Origin: Heterocephalus glaber
Taxonomy: Eukaryota; Chordata; Mammalia; Rodentia; Bathyergidae
Length of the DNA stretch: 64,000 nt
Direction: 5' to 3'
NCBI RefSeq assembly: GCF_000247695.1
Contig: NW_004624781.1
Coordinates: forward strand, 9,075,522-9,139,521
Shown here piece after piece: positions 54,068 to 64,000 of this stretch (its first letter is position 1; each line of letters starts with the position of its first letter). Below the pieces are notes generated by a model, which was not told the DNA's origin, ran no database searches, and worked only from the letters and a program-made list of their open reading frames with translations. The position numbers and the translations under genes were made by a program.

Positions 54068-54749
54068 TGGGGCATGGCAAAGATAAGCACAGCCCTGCAC
54101 TAGTTATAGAGGCGAGGACAGGTTTTATTCAATAACTATGGTAGTAGGAAAGAATCTGAGTGACCTGAACCCAGTCCTGGAAATAGAAGGCTGGAGACTG
54201 TTTAAAGCCTGATGTGTGCTAAGGGAAAGGTCCTGCGGGTGCTATGGGGCTTGTCCCTGTGGCTGGACCACCAGGATTTGTTAAATGGCACGTATCTGAA
54301 GGAGAACAAACTTCTGGTAATCTTTGTGACAGAAGGCAGTGTTGTAAATTAAAGGAAGGTGTCCACAGCAGGGAGAGGGGAGGTGCCCCAGGGATTTAAA
54401 GCCGGGCACCCCAAAGGAGAAGGGAGGGAAAGCCATCTCCCCAACGGGCTTCCATTTAGGGAAGGGTATACATGGTAGATCTACATCTCAAAGGGCAATG
54501 AAAAGATTTATCTTTGAAGCTTTCTAAAGTAACTGCTCACTCTATCAGGGGCTCGGGCCTATCTGCCCATCAGATGTTGGCTGGAAGAAATGGTATCTTC
54601 TCTTGGCAGGCATTTTAAGGAGACCTGGGGCCAAGCTAGGCACAGGACCTTCAGGTGCTGGAAGCCATGCTCCGGTGTGGCCAAATCTTTCAGTGCAGGG
54701 ATTTGGAGGGAGTGCTGAGAGGCTGAGACTTCAGTAGTTCTCAGGCACA
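54068..54749 (-). mobile_element. Unclassified solo-LTR-like insertion in L1
   Basis: The L1 sequence is continuous if 54068-54749 is removed. On the minus strand the insert starts TGTGCCTGAGAACTACTGAA and ends ...CA, carries a TTTAAA box and an AATAAA (plus-strand TTTATT at 54124) about 55 bases before its end. That is an LTR layout. TTC/TTCT at both edges is a weak target duplication. I do not recognise the family. Confidence 0.5.
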
Positions 54750-54965
54750 TTCTAGCAGTACTTTGTGAAAGTAATTATGCATAGCTTCCATGACTCAGCA
54801 GTTCCACTCCTGGGCATCCGCTCCAGAGAAACTAACACAGATCCTCAAGGACTGTGAACAAAGATATTTGCCTCACTGTAGTACTGGTAACAGGCAGCTG
54901 GGGCATTTGCTAGAGGAATGAACAAGTCAATATGATACGTAGATTTACAAACACAAACCACAAAA
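54750..54965 (+). mobile_element. L1 LINE 3' region, right piece
   Basis: 'gactcagcagttccactcctgggcatccgctccagagaaac...ctgtagtactggtaacaggcagctgg' is the usual L1M 3' ORF2-end sequence, continuing the piece at 52640-54067. Confidence 0.75.
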
Positions 54966-54974
54966 TAACAACAT

Positions 54975-55050
54975 AGTTCAGAGGATGTGGTAGGAGGATT
55001 GCAAGTTTGAGGCCAACCTGGGCTGCATAGGGAAAACCTGTCTCAAAGAC
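54975..55050 (+). mobile_element. B1-type SINE, 5' truncated
   Basis: 'aggattgcaagtttgaggccaacctgggctgcatagggaaaacctgtctcaaag' is the B1 3' half; the left half is lost. Confidence 0.7.
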
Positions 55051-55779
55051 CAAGTGAATGAATGAATAAATAAAAATTATAAGTTCTGGGAGGGAGGGGA
55101 ATGAGTTTCATGAATGAAAAAGGGAAAACAAAATAGAACTCTGTGTACAGATGGACGATGACTGATGCATAAACCCCACTCACTGCCCTTGCAGTCAGAG
55201 AGAGATGAGAAAGAGGGAGAAACAGAAGGTATCACCGGCAGGTGGACAAGAAATGAGAGGCTAGGGTGGGAAAGACCGGCACAGAGGTGATGGGCAGAGC
55301 AGGGGGAGAGGACAGAGACCACAGCCGGGCTGAGGCCATGGAATAGACAGTCCGCATTGATTAAGGGGCTACTAGGTTCTGGGGTACTATTTGGTTCTCT
55401 CACTGTGTTTGGGAAAGTTTCTGGCAGCTCCCTGGAGGTGGAAACTGTGACAACACATGACTGACTGAGTATGAGGCAAAGTACAAGTGAGCCTGAAGTT
55501 TCTAACTTGGGCAACTGGGAGATGACGGTGATATTAGCTTATCTAAGAAATACGTGAGAAGAAAAACACAAAAATTCACATTCGTGGCTTGGCATCTCCC
55601 AAGCCATCTATCCCCTTGCAAATCGATATGCTAAGAAGACATTCCTAACGAGAGAGAAAAGTGACATCCATTGTGTTTCTAACAATAACTGGAACAGGTG
55701 TTTTCATAATAACAAAAAATTTGACTGCTTATCTCATTTACATGTTAATTCATAGAAGATGTCTACATCCATTTGTTCA
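55051..55779. other. Unannotated stretch
   Basis: A 145-codon minus-strand frame (55077-55514), Ser/Pro-rich, without recognised domain; no repeat recognised. Confidence 0.4.
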
Positions 55780-55905
55780 TTTCCCAACCCTATCCAGGAG
55801 GTACTATTTCAATTTTATTGATTAGGAAACTGAAGTCTGGAGATGTTAAGTACTTGCCTGGGGCCACAGATTTCTAAATGGCACAGCTGGATTTATGAAC
55901 CCATG
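55780..55905 (-). repeat. MIR SINE fragment, antisense
   Basis: 'tattgattaggaaactgaagtctggagatgttaagtacttgcctggggccacag' is antisense MIR. Confidence 0.7.
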
Positions 55906-56001
55906 TTGTCCCATTCCTTACCCTATTCTATATCTGATCCCATACCACAGGCTTAATTTTTTACCTAATTCTCACAAATAAACTATGACATAGGCTTATT
56001 G

Positions 56002-56113
56002 TCTTCTTCATCCTCCTCCTCCTCCTCTTCCTCTTCCACTTCTTCCTCTTCCTCCCCTCCTTCTTCTCCCCCCCCCCCGTCCTTCTCCTTCTCCTTCTTC
56101 TTCTTCTGTCTCC
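56002..56113 (+). repeat. Polypyrimidine tract (TCC/TTC)n with C11
   Basis: About 110 bases almost entirely C and T, with TCC and TTC units and eleven consecutive C at 56068-56078. Abuts the antisense B1 that follows. Confidence 0.93.
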
Positions 56114-56237
56114 CTATATAGTTCAGGCTGGTCTTGAACTCACTATGTAGTCCAGGCTGGTCTCAACTTGCAGCGATCCTCCTGCCTCAGTCTCCCTAGC
56201 GCTAGGATTACTGGTGTGCATCACTGCTCTCAGCCAC
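56114..56237 (-). mobile_element. B1-type SINE, antisense
   Basis: 'tatagttcaggctggtcttgaactcactatgtagtccaggctggtctc' with 'ctaggattactggtgtgcatcactgctctcagc' is a whole antisense B1. Confidence 0.9.
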
Positions 56238-56239
56238 TT

Positions 56240-56345
56240 CATTTTCTTCATTTTCCAAATGAGGAAATTCAGGCTTAAAGTACTAAAATAAGTTGCCAAT
56301 GTCTCCCGGATGGAAAGTGGTAGAGCTGGGTCCTAACTCCAAGTC
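56240..56345 (-). repeat. MIR SINE fragment, antisense
   Basis: 'cattttccaaatgaggaaattcaggcttaaagtac...agtggtagagctggg' is antisense MIR. Confidence 0.7.
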
Positions 56346-56610
56346 TGTGTGTGCTCTTTTCATGATACACATCTGCATACTTCTCTGAACTACTGCTTGA
56401 ACTATTTCTCATGCTACTAATTCAAATCTTACCTGTAGTTGAAAAGAATCTAAGGGGGCCCATTAGCTAATTGCAGTATGTGGACTTTAGATCACAATTT
56501 AAACAAATGGTGAATAAAACCACCTAGCGAACAACTGGGAAGATGATATTAAATAATTATTGATTTGGGGTGTGCTGGTGACACTGTGACTGTGTTTGGA
56601 TAAGGGAAGT

Positions 56611-56788
56611 ATAGTGGTTCTCAAGGTGTGGCCCTGGATCACCAGCATTGATGTCATCAGAAAACTTGCTAGAAATACAGATTCTCAACCCCCAAGTCAG
56701 AGCATCTAGAATGGACCCAGGGGCTGGTGTTTGAACAAGACTTCTGGGAGATTCTGATGCATGCAAAAGTTTGAGAACCACCAAAATC
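56611..56788 (+). mobile_element. MER5-type hAT DNA transposon
   Basis: Begins 'tagtggttctcaaggtgtggccc' and ends 'attctgatgcatgcaaaagtttgagaaccacca', an inverted pair (GTGGTTCTCAA / TTGAGAACCAC). Nearly full length. Confidence 0.85.
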
Positions 56789-56844
56789 GTGTGCTGTCTT
56801 ACACCTGTTTCAGGATAATTTGGGGAAGGGGTGTTGGGGCAACA

Positions 56845-56985
56845 TGGCTGTAGATGAAACAAGATTAGTCATGAGTTGATGGTTGCTGAAGCTGGGTGAT
56901 GGGTAGCTGGGGGTTCATTATAGTGATATTCTCTACTTTTATGTGTTTGGACAAATTCTCTCATAAAAAGCTTTCAAAAATCCAG
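56845..56985 (+). mobile_element. Ancient L1 3' end
   Basis: 'gctgaagctgggtgatgggtagctgggggttcattatagtgatattctctacttttatgtgtttgg' is a standard L1M 3' terminus. Confidence 0.75.
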
Positions 56986-56987
56986 AC

Positions 56988-57175
56988 CAGTTAACTGGGT
57001 GTGCACAACAGTTATCCTAGCATGCTGAGAGGCTGAGGCAAGAGGATTGTAGATTGGAGCCCAGCCTGGGCAACTTAGTGAGCTACTTACTGTCTCAAAA
57101 TTATAAAAAAGGGAGGCTGGGAATGTGGCTCAGTGCGAAAGCTCTGGGTCCAATCCCGGGTACCGCACCATATCC
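56988..57175 (+). mobile_element. B1-dID SINE
   Basis: B1 unit '...tgtgcacaacagttatcctagcatgctgagaggctgaggcaagagg...' plus ID unit 'ggctgggaatgtggctcagtgcgaaagctctgggtccaatcccgggtacc'. Confidence 0.85.
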
Positions 57176-58780
57176 AAACGTGTTTCTCTGCAGTGCAGCG
57201 CCCCTGACTGCTCTTTCCTCTTATTTTCCAGCTTCCCTCCATCTGGAACATTTGCTTCTGTTCTCCTTGTTCTCCCAGTTAGCCTCAAGTTTTACAAACT
57301 TCAGGAACTTCTTCCGCTCTTGCCTTCTCTGTGTGTTCTCTCCACTGATGTTTTTAAGTTGCTTTTCTCTTACCATTCAGTCCTCTCATCTCATTTCTCA
57401 CCATCCTTTGTCCAGGCTTCCTCTACTTCCTGCTCCTTTTGTTCACAGAAGCTGTCGTTGAAGACTTTGGCTTTGCACATGCACTGTGTGGTCTTTCTGC
57501 TGCTTAGGCTGACACTATCGCTGGCTTCTTTTCTTTCTCTTAAAAAAGAATATTTTCACCTCTCTTAATTAAAAAAATAATTTACAAGATTGTTTTAATT
57601 TGTAACATATTTACTGTTCTAAAAAGTCCAAACAATACAGAACTGGAATAAATAAAACCAGCTCATTTTCTAGTTTACTATGGTTACTTGCTGCTCTAAC
57701 TCATCCCTCCAAGAGGTCTGGGTTTTTCCTCCTCGGACTTCTGCCTCAGCCCTCAGGGCAGCACTTACTTGTGGGGAATGGGAAGACCACAGACCATTGA
57801 TCCCCTAGGCTGCAAGGGGATGAATAAATGAAATAGACATAAAGAGAGCAAAACAGGGAGCCAGGATTAAGTTGGGAAGGATGTTTGATAGTTGCTGGAA
57901 ATGGGACAAGGAGTTAAAGGTCCCTTGTGGAAATCCACCTCCAGTGACTCCCACCTTTTGTTCCCAGTGGAGTGTCCTCTATTCTCTATCGTGGCTCTTG
58001 AGTTCTAGAAGTACTCAATCCAGAAGCTTCTTTGGAGAGCTTTGGATGAACACTGTTTGGCATGGGAGCTCAGAGTGAAGACTCATCAACAGGCACCATG
58101 GCACCTCTGCCCTTGGCTGTGGACACCCACCCTAGAGGGCCCTCTCCCATCCACCCCAACCCCACATAGCCAGCAGTATGTATGTGCTCACTTCCTGCTG
58201 CTATCCCCATTGAGCCCCGACTTGCTGACCCTCTAGCCACTGCCCTGCTCATCTGGATCTTTCAAACTGTATCGCTGTTGCCTTCCAAGGAGTTCTCTGA
58301 TCTTGAGGAAGTCACTTGAGTCTTCCCAGACTTCATGACTTCTTGAAACTTGTTTTAAGATTTTGTTGATATTAAAATCGTTACGATTATGCTGACATGT
58401 GGAAAGAGTTTATAACCCAATATTGGTTTTATAAATAGTAGTACATAGGCGATGGTATATTCGCTCCATAGTAACCAGGTACATTTTTTGTTGACATAGA
58501 CAATAAAAACAATAGAACATATGAGTTTGAAGAGTTATTGTGAGGCAGGATGGATTTAAAACTCTCCTCTAAATAACTTTCCTTCTAAAAATCACTTGGC
58601 TAAGATGCTCCCTTGTACCACTTCAATATTTAAAGGTCAATTTCTAGTCTTAGCCAGAGATACTTTGTCCAGTATCAAACTCTGCTGAATGGTTGTAAGT
58701 CACCATGTTGTCCTATCCTTGTGTCCCACCGCTATTTCCACCCCCATGGCGAACCTGGAGCCTGGAGCCCTAGAGCTACC
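57176..58780. other. Unannotated 1.6-kb stretch
   Basis: The 147-codon frame at 57125-57568 starts within the SINE and is Ser/Leu/Phe-rich from pyrimidine-rich DNA; I reject it as a gene. No repeat recognised beyond 57.2 kb. Confidence 0.4.
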
Positions 58781-58817
58781 TGTCCTTTCCTTTCCTTTCC
58801 TTTTTTTTTTTTTTTTT
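58781..58817 (+). repeat. (TTTCC)n + T17 tract
   Basis: CTTTCCTTTCCTTTCC followed by seventeen or so T. The T run may be the tail of an old antisense retroposon whose body is not recognisable. Confidence 0.85.
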
Positions 58818-59280
58818 GAGAAAGGCTACAAATAAACACTGGTCTTTCCTTCCATAACTCTCCTTTGTCCCCTTCTCCAGTTCTGATTCTTCCTCTTCTG
58901 CTAACTACCAGTAGAAGACCTGTTCTGGTTGGACTCTTCCCATTCATTGTCTCTGAACTGATTTCTTTTCTATGAACTGGGCCTGTGTTAACTTGTTGTT
59001 GTTGTTTTTTCTCAGAGGTAAAATGAACCCAGAGAGATTTCTTACCATACTCACTTCTGATGCTTCCACCAGCAACAAACAGTTCTCTAGTTACAAGTAT
59101 CAATACACTTTCTAATTAGGGGTTATGATATACATTCTAAATATTGCAAAAGAATTTGACACATTTTCATTGGGATTAAGTAGCACATTCCCTATCATTA
59201 AAATGATATTTCCTCTACCTATCCCCCAGGGAAAATATAATTAGCAGAGAGAGCCCAAGTTCCTGGAGTCCTAATGTTTT
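58818..59280. other. Unannotated stretch
   Basis: No gene or repeat recognised. Confidence 0.35.
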
Positions 59281-59294
59281 GATTAAACTTTCTT

Positions 59295-59379
59295 TTTTTT
59301 TTTTGGTACCGGGGATCAAACTCAGGACCTTGCATTTGCGAGGCAGGTGGCAGAACCATTGAGCTAAATCCCTGGCCAT
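59295..59379 (-). mobile_element. ID-like SINE, antisense
   Basis: TTGGTACCGGGGATCAAACT ... ATTGAGCTAAATCCCTGGCC. GATTAAACTTTCTT / GATTAAACATTCTT (one mismatch) flank it at 59281 and 59380. Confidence 0.94.
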
Positions 59380-60262
59380 GATTAAACATTCTTTAAGAGT
59401 TCTATCTTGCCATCATTTCTACAACCCACAAAATCCTGGGTAGTAAACAGATATCTAATGTCAAAACCAAGTTTTGCATACCAATGTTAAAAAACAGATG
59501 CAGGCATAAGTGATCCAGTTCTAATCGCTGCAAAGTGAGCCCCGAAGTCTTATTTCAAGTGGAGTGAGCACAAAGAGCAGCTCCCGCGGTAAGTTCGTGC
59601 CGTATCTCTGTGGGACATGACTCTGCTCCACTGGCTGGGTTGCCTTTGGTGAGAGAACTATGAAACCCTGGCTGCCCATTTGCTCAGCAGCCACCAGCTG
59701 TACCTTTGCTCTTCCCAGGGCTGGAGAGGAAGCTAGGTCCCAGTCAAGGCTGGGCTCTTTGCCAGAGAGGCAACTTAACTTGATGGATCGGGGAGGAAGC
59801 TCACTGAGTGGTCCTCACCTATCCAGGCCAGGAAACCAGCAATGGCAACTGCACCCATCTCCCGGCCCACGGAGCCCTTTGTCAGGCACCAAAGCCTAAG
59901 CCAGAAAACTCCAGCTGGGAGAGAAGAATCACACTGTGCATTCCTGGTACCAACTCCAGCTGGAAGAGAAGAATCACACTGTGCATTCCTGGTACCCTCT
60001 ACCCAGTGGAGACAAACGAAAACTAATGTGCAAGCAACTGGGGCTTGTGTGCCAGTTTTCTTTGCAAGTACCTGAAATGATGGGTCAACTCAGTAAATTC
60101 TTGCAATGGCAGAGCTCTAGAGTGTCCAAGTAAGGGGAAATTACCTCTTTTCCAAGAGTGAGTGGCATCTCTGAACTCAGAAATGTTTCCCAGCTCCAAA
60201 ATCCCACTGACCAGGCATTTCCCATGGTAAAGTAGTTCTGACTCTACTTGTTCGGGAGGCAT
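59380..60262. other. Unannotated stretch with 45-bp tandem duplication
   Basis: Short frames at 59660-59899 and 59842-60075 share no recognised domain. The 45-bp duplication at 59907-59996 is listed separately. Confidence 0.4.
59907..59996 (+). repeat. 45-bp direct tandem duplication
   Basis: Two adjacent 45-bp units, each starting AACTCCAGCTGG and ending CATTCCTGGTACC, differing at one base (GGGAGAG / GGAAGAG). The unit is a multiple of three. Confidence 0.95.
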
Positions 60263-60272
60263 CTTACTTCAG

Positions 60273-60354
60273 TAGGAAGATCAGGTTTATGATGACTAAG
60301 TGACATTCTTAAATAGGAAGACTGGGTTGTGATGACCACAGCTACATTCTTTGA
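60273..60354 (+). repeat. 41-bp imperfect tandem repeat x2
   Basis: Two units starting TAGGAAGA and ending CATTCTT(A/T), each with a TGATGACC/TGATGACT core. Confidence 0.75.
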
Positions 60355-60499
60355 GAGGCCAAGGTGTGGAATCATGGGAAAGCAACATCTGAACTCCTTG
60401 GCCATTCCTCCTTAAGAGTTCATGAAAGTTGGTGGGGTTGTCCAAATTAGAATTGGAAAAATGGGATGATGAAACAGTCCCTATAGCCAGTCAGGACCC

Positions 60500-60690
60500 T
60501 TCTATTGTGACAGCTAGCACAGTGCTCATTATGGGCCACTGTACTAAGTCCTTCAGGAGCCCAGCTTATTATGTTACTACTCGATGGGTTTCATTTCTGA
60601 CCAGGAGAAAACTGAGACTCAGACAGGAGGTGACTTGGCCAGGATCACACAGGGGGGTGAGTAACAGAGCTGAGTTTCAAAACCCAAGTT
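60500..60690 (-). repeat. MIR SINE, antisense, long
   Basis: 'agcacagtgctcattatgggccactgtactaagtcc...agaaaactgagactcagacaggaggtgacttggccaggatcacacagg' spans most of MIR in antisense. Confidence 0.78.
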
Positions 60691-61111
60691 TATGTAATGC
60701 GAAAGCTCTTTTCCTTAAACCTTTCTGCCTGCCTGAGGACTATTCACTTTCTGTTGTACTTGGGAGCTTGTTGGAATGTGGTCTGTGATCACATTGCAGT
60801 TTAGAAGATGGGTAAAACAGGACAGTGATTCAGTCTAAGACTGAGGGCAGGATCTGGACCAAATCCTTGAGGTTTGGGGACAGTGGATGCAGCCAGCAAG
60901 TGATGGCTGCCAGAAACCCTAAGGTACTGTAGGTCAACTATACCTCCTTACATGGGCTTGGTGTCAGCTTACCGTGGTTTTCCAAACCACGGAAAAGAGG
61001 TAAAATGTATTGCATCAAGGTTGTATTGCATCCTTAAAATGCTAACTTTCCCGGTGCACAGAGTTTTGAATTTTCATCATTTAAAAAATTATTAATTAAA
61101 AGTTCTGGGGT
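60691..61111. other. Unannotated stretch with a short hairpin
   Basis: No gene or repeat family recognised. A perfect 9-bp inverted repeat lies at 60972-60992. Confidence 0.4.
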
Positions 61112-61262
61112 GGGCTAAGCATGGTGGTACACACCTGTAACCCCAGCAGGTAGGAGGCTGAGGAAGAAGGATCGCTGTGAATGTGAGGCCAGTTTGGGCT
61201 ACATACTGAGCTCAAGGCCAGCCTGAACTATGTAGCAAGACCCATTCTAAAAAAATAAAACA
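61112..61262 (+). mobile_element. B1-type SINE
   Basis: 'gggctaagcatggtggtacacacctgtaaccccagcagg...gtttgggctacatactgagctcaaggccagcctgaactatgtagcaagacc' with A-rich end. Confidence 0.9.
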
Positions 61263-62395
61263 AAATCCTGGAGAAGAGCCATTATTCCTTATTCAATAAA
61301 AAGCAGCAGCTGAAGAATTCAGTGGCTAACAGGACCAGAGAAATCATGGTAACCAGTGGTAGGAGTGAGGTGAGAATTCATGTCCCTTCTTGGAATCCAG
61401 TTTTCATTTTCTTTGACTAGTAAACCATGGCTGAGATCAAACCCATTTCATTTTAAGCCCAATCTTAGGAGTGACATCTTCTGTAGGTCAAGAGCTGCTA
61501 TTTTTTTCCCAAAGCACTTTCACGTATATGGCCTCCACCTGGTTTGGGGTTAGACTTTTTCATGCTGGTCTATTGATCAGAAAACGGAGGGCAAGAGGCT
61601 TGATCGGGTCCTAGAGCTGTTTCCTGGCATAGCCACAAGTCAGCCAGGCAGTCTTTCCTCCAGGACACACGGTCCTGCAACTGATCCTGCCTGAAACTGA
61701 GCAGGGTGGCTAGGGTTCCCACAGAGGTTATGACTCCCTGCCATCGCTAAGGCGAAGAGCAAATGTGAAGAAAGCTACAAAACTGTATTTTCAGAGATGG
61801 ACACTGGCACGAAGATCAGTGGGGCCACATGAGTCTTGGCTTGGAGGTTGTCCTGCCCACTGCCCAGTCAAAGGACGTGGATGGCCTTTTCCTCCTTTCC
61901 CTGCCCCTGCCTCTGTCCCTCTGTCTGATTCCCTCCTCTTTCCCTCTCCTTGGTCAAAGCAGAGCTCATTAATATAACAAAGATCTACGGGATAGGACTC
62001 ACAGTCCTCTGCTCCTTTGCTGAAGCTTTGAGTTTACAGGTTCCTTGTAATGCATCCTGGCAGATGCTCAATGAGTTGATCAGAGGGGACCCCCTGTAAC
62101 TCCATGGATGTGGAGAGGAAGACACAGTCATGTCCCTGCTGAACATTATTTGTCAAAATTGTCATATTGTGCCTCCCATCCATAAGTACAGTATATGACC
62201 ACAGCATCTAGAAAATTGGAGAATCTACAATTTAGAGGGATTCAGTGACAAAACATTCCCATTTTAGGCATTTATAGGGCAGGCCTGACCTTGAAGACAG
62301 AGAATGTGGGTTAAGAATTGAGTATCATTGCAAGCCTCCAGAACTTGGGTTAGGAAAGGATTAACTTTGGCAAGATTCAGATTCCTCTTAGGTAC
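61263..62395. other. Unannotated stretch, weak MIR at 61.51-61.62 kb
   Basis: 'gatcagaaaacggagggcaagaggcttgatcgggtcc' may be a much-decayed antisense MIR. Otherwise nothing recognised. Confidence 0.35.
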
Positions 62396-62495
62396 AGTGG
62401 CAAACCTAACACTATCCCCTACAACAGATTATTGTAAGAATAAAGTGCCATGTACCACCAGGCAAACAGTAGATGCTTGATAAATGTTAGTTTTC
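62396..62495 (+). repeat. MIR 3' fragment
   Basis: 'attattgtaagaataaagtgcc...caggcaaacagtagatgcttgataaatgttag' matches the sense MIR 3' half. Confidence 0.6.
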
Positions 62496-62769
62496 CTCCC
62501 AGCAGTCCTTTCTTTAGCTTCACATGCATTCCCAACTGAGTAATATTATTTGTAAAGCTCATTCTTACCTGAAGAAATGAAATTCTCTATACCTAAACTT
62601 TCCACTCAAAAGGCTAACAATTAACTCATGGAAGGAGCAAACACCATCAACTAATATGAGCCTGGTAATAGCTGTGCATGTGAAAGGTTTTATGGAGCTA
62701 TAAAATCTAACTTCCCATTGATGATATCTTCCATCACTGCCCAGGTCAGAATGGGCATTGTGGGTTATA

Positions 62770-62915
62770 AATCAACCTTCCATTGCACTTAGTACAATTG
62801 TAATCCTATCATTAATCATGAGATTATTTGTTTTGTTTGTGCACTCTCCAAGAACAAAGACTGTGCCTTTTACAGTACCTGGCACATAGAAGATCAATGA
62901 ATGAATGACAAATGA
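62770..62915 (+). repeat. L2 LINE 3' end
   Basis: 'gtgcactctccaagaacaaagactgtgccttttacagtacctggcacatagaagatcaatgaatgaatgac' is the conserved L2 3' end. Confidence 0.75.
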
Positions 62916-64000
62916 ATGAACAAACAAAATGCTACCACCTCTATCTCCTTCCAGCCAAATGTGAATTCTGCTGGTGTTCGGGGGCAGGGATTCCTGCCTG
63001 CTGTATATGGAGGAGGAGGACAGCTGGAACTGTGGTCAGGGTCACCAGTGTGTAAATGGTTTCCCAGACCTCCTGACAACTCTTGCCTCCTTTCCTCCAC
63101 ACTCATCTGCCCTGTGACTCACCAGCCTCACCCTCATCTCTATTTTAATGGTGCTATTCCAGAGGGGCACTATTCCCAGGAGCCTGGGTGTGTCATTTGG
63201 TGGACAGTTGCCACATTTTGCATGCAGAAGGCCCATTTTCCACCTTAATCCATTGAGTAATGGGTTAGTTATTGGCTGACAACAGCCCTCCTTGGTTATG
63301 GCAAAACAAGCCCTTACCTGGTCATTAACACAAGCTCCAGGAAGCTGGGAAAGGGTTCCAGAGGTGGGAATTTAAGCCAGGTAGGTGTGTGTTGGGGGTG
63401 GGGGGGGGCTTGACATTCAGCTTGAATACTTTAGAAGTTTTATTATTATATGCATTTCTTTTTTCCCCTCCTCTGATCACCTAAGAATAATTTTTTAAAA
63501 ATTCACTCAAAGCACTTAAGACTATTGAATTTCAATTTATATTCTTGATTCTCTTTTAATTGCTCTCCATTCTTTACTAATTAACCAAGTTTCTGATTCT
63601 AACTTTACTGGTTTACTGAGTCCAGCCTCTTTCCCCCTTTTTACCTCTCTATCTTTGGGATCCCTTAAAGATTCATGATGGAGGAGAAACTGAACTTCAC
63701 ATTTAGGCAGACACAATGGGGGAAACTCTCTGGCAGTATGCATGGCCCAGTTTGCCCTGAACAACCAGCTCAAGACGGCAAGTGATTTCTCCTCCACAGG
63801 TTCAGTGTCTGAATCTCTGGCCCTGCAGTGGTTCCTACAGGCTCTTGTGTTACCCTAGTCGATTTCATCTTGTAAACAGAATGACCTTAAAGACAAAAGA
63901 CCCAGGAACAAGATCCACAAACAAACACTCCTTCCCCACTCTAGAGCTTGCTCAAGGCTTTTTATTGGGAGGAAAAGGTCATCCTTAAGCCTACCGTGGT
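62916..64000. other. Unannotated stretch to window end
   Basis: A 110-codon plus-strand frame (62916-63248) without known domain; a G-rich run at 63392-63408. No gene or repeat recognised. Confidence 0.4.

Noticed and set aside
57125..57568. 147-codon frame rich in Leu/Ser/Phe
   Set aside because: It begins inside a B1-dID SINE and its composition follows from pyrimidine-rich DNA. A second overlapping frame (57054-57461) reads the same bases.
58801..58817. Poly(T) as the tail of a processed pseudogene
   Set aside because: No gene-like body or target duplication found beside it.
1752..59379. tRNA genes, suggested by tRNA-like A- and B-boxes in about 25 places
   Set aside because: Each copy ends in an A-rich tail and most have LINE-type target duplications; the second half does not fold as a tRNA acceptor/T arm. 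They are SINEs.
60273..60354. C/D snoRNA pair
   Set aside because: TGATGA cores are present but no box D or closing stem could be found, so no RNA gene is called.

Overview
This window is mammalian nuclear DNA with no protein-coding gene, rRNA, tRNA or ncRNA gene that I can support. All open reading frames are short. The longest are 199 and 193 codons, and none shows a recognisable cellular protein domain, a splice-consistent exon series or a codon pattern that stands out. It is best read as intergenic or deep-intronic DNA.

The SINEs point to a rodent outside the mouse/rat family. About 25 copies of a tRNA-derived, ID-like SINE are present, with the core GGATTTAGCTCAGTGG and a 3' end near GAGTTCGATCCCCGGTACC followed by A-rich or (AAAT)n tails. 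There are also B1-type 7SL-derived SINEs and several B1 units fused at the 3' end to an ID-like unit (B1-dID architecture). B1-dID is known from squirrel, dormouse and beaver lineages. A castorimorph such as beaver is my guess, and the species cannot be fixed from the sequence alone.

Layout. 0-13 kb: unique DNA with MIR fragments, a near-complete MER2-type (Tigger) element at 3.06-3.40 kb, and SINEs. 13-18 kb: an MLT1-like LTR at 14.87-15.32 kb and a MER5-type hAT fragment at 17.6 kb. 18.3-23.2 kb: one long ancient L1/HAL1-type LINE, split by SINEs and by two copies of a short terminal-inverted-repeat DNA transposon. 23.5-24.3 kb: an antisense L1 fragment containing a 144-base assembly gap. 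25.4-26.3 kb: an L1 3' end followed by a dense same-orientation SINE cluster. 26.6-34.3 kb: mostly unannotated DNA with MaLR-type LTRs and small DNA transposons. 34.96-42.99 kb: a degenerate class I (gammaretrovirus-like) endogenous retrovirus. 43-64 kb: MaLR/MLT1 LTRs, MIRs, an L1 at 52.6-55.0 kb interrupted by an unclassified solo-LTR-like insertion, a weakly CpG-rich stretch at 49.04-49.74 kb, and microsatellites.

The most informative feature is the endogenous retrovirus. Its left end begins at the expected transcription start (R) and lacks U3. It then runs through U5, a tRNA-Gln-type primer binding site, a splice-donor consensus, gag and pol remnants, a polypurine tract, U3 and a second R. 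It stops 14 bases after the degenerate polyadenylation signal in an A14 run and lacks U5. That is the layout of the viral RNA, not of an integrated provirus, and suggests copying of a polyadenylated transcript by LINE machinery. No reading frame in it is intact.
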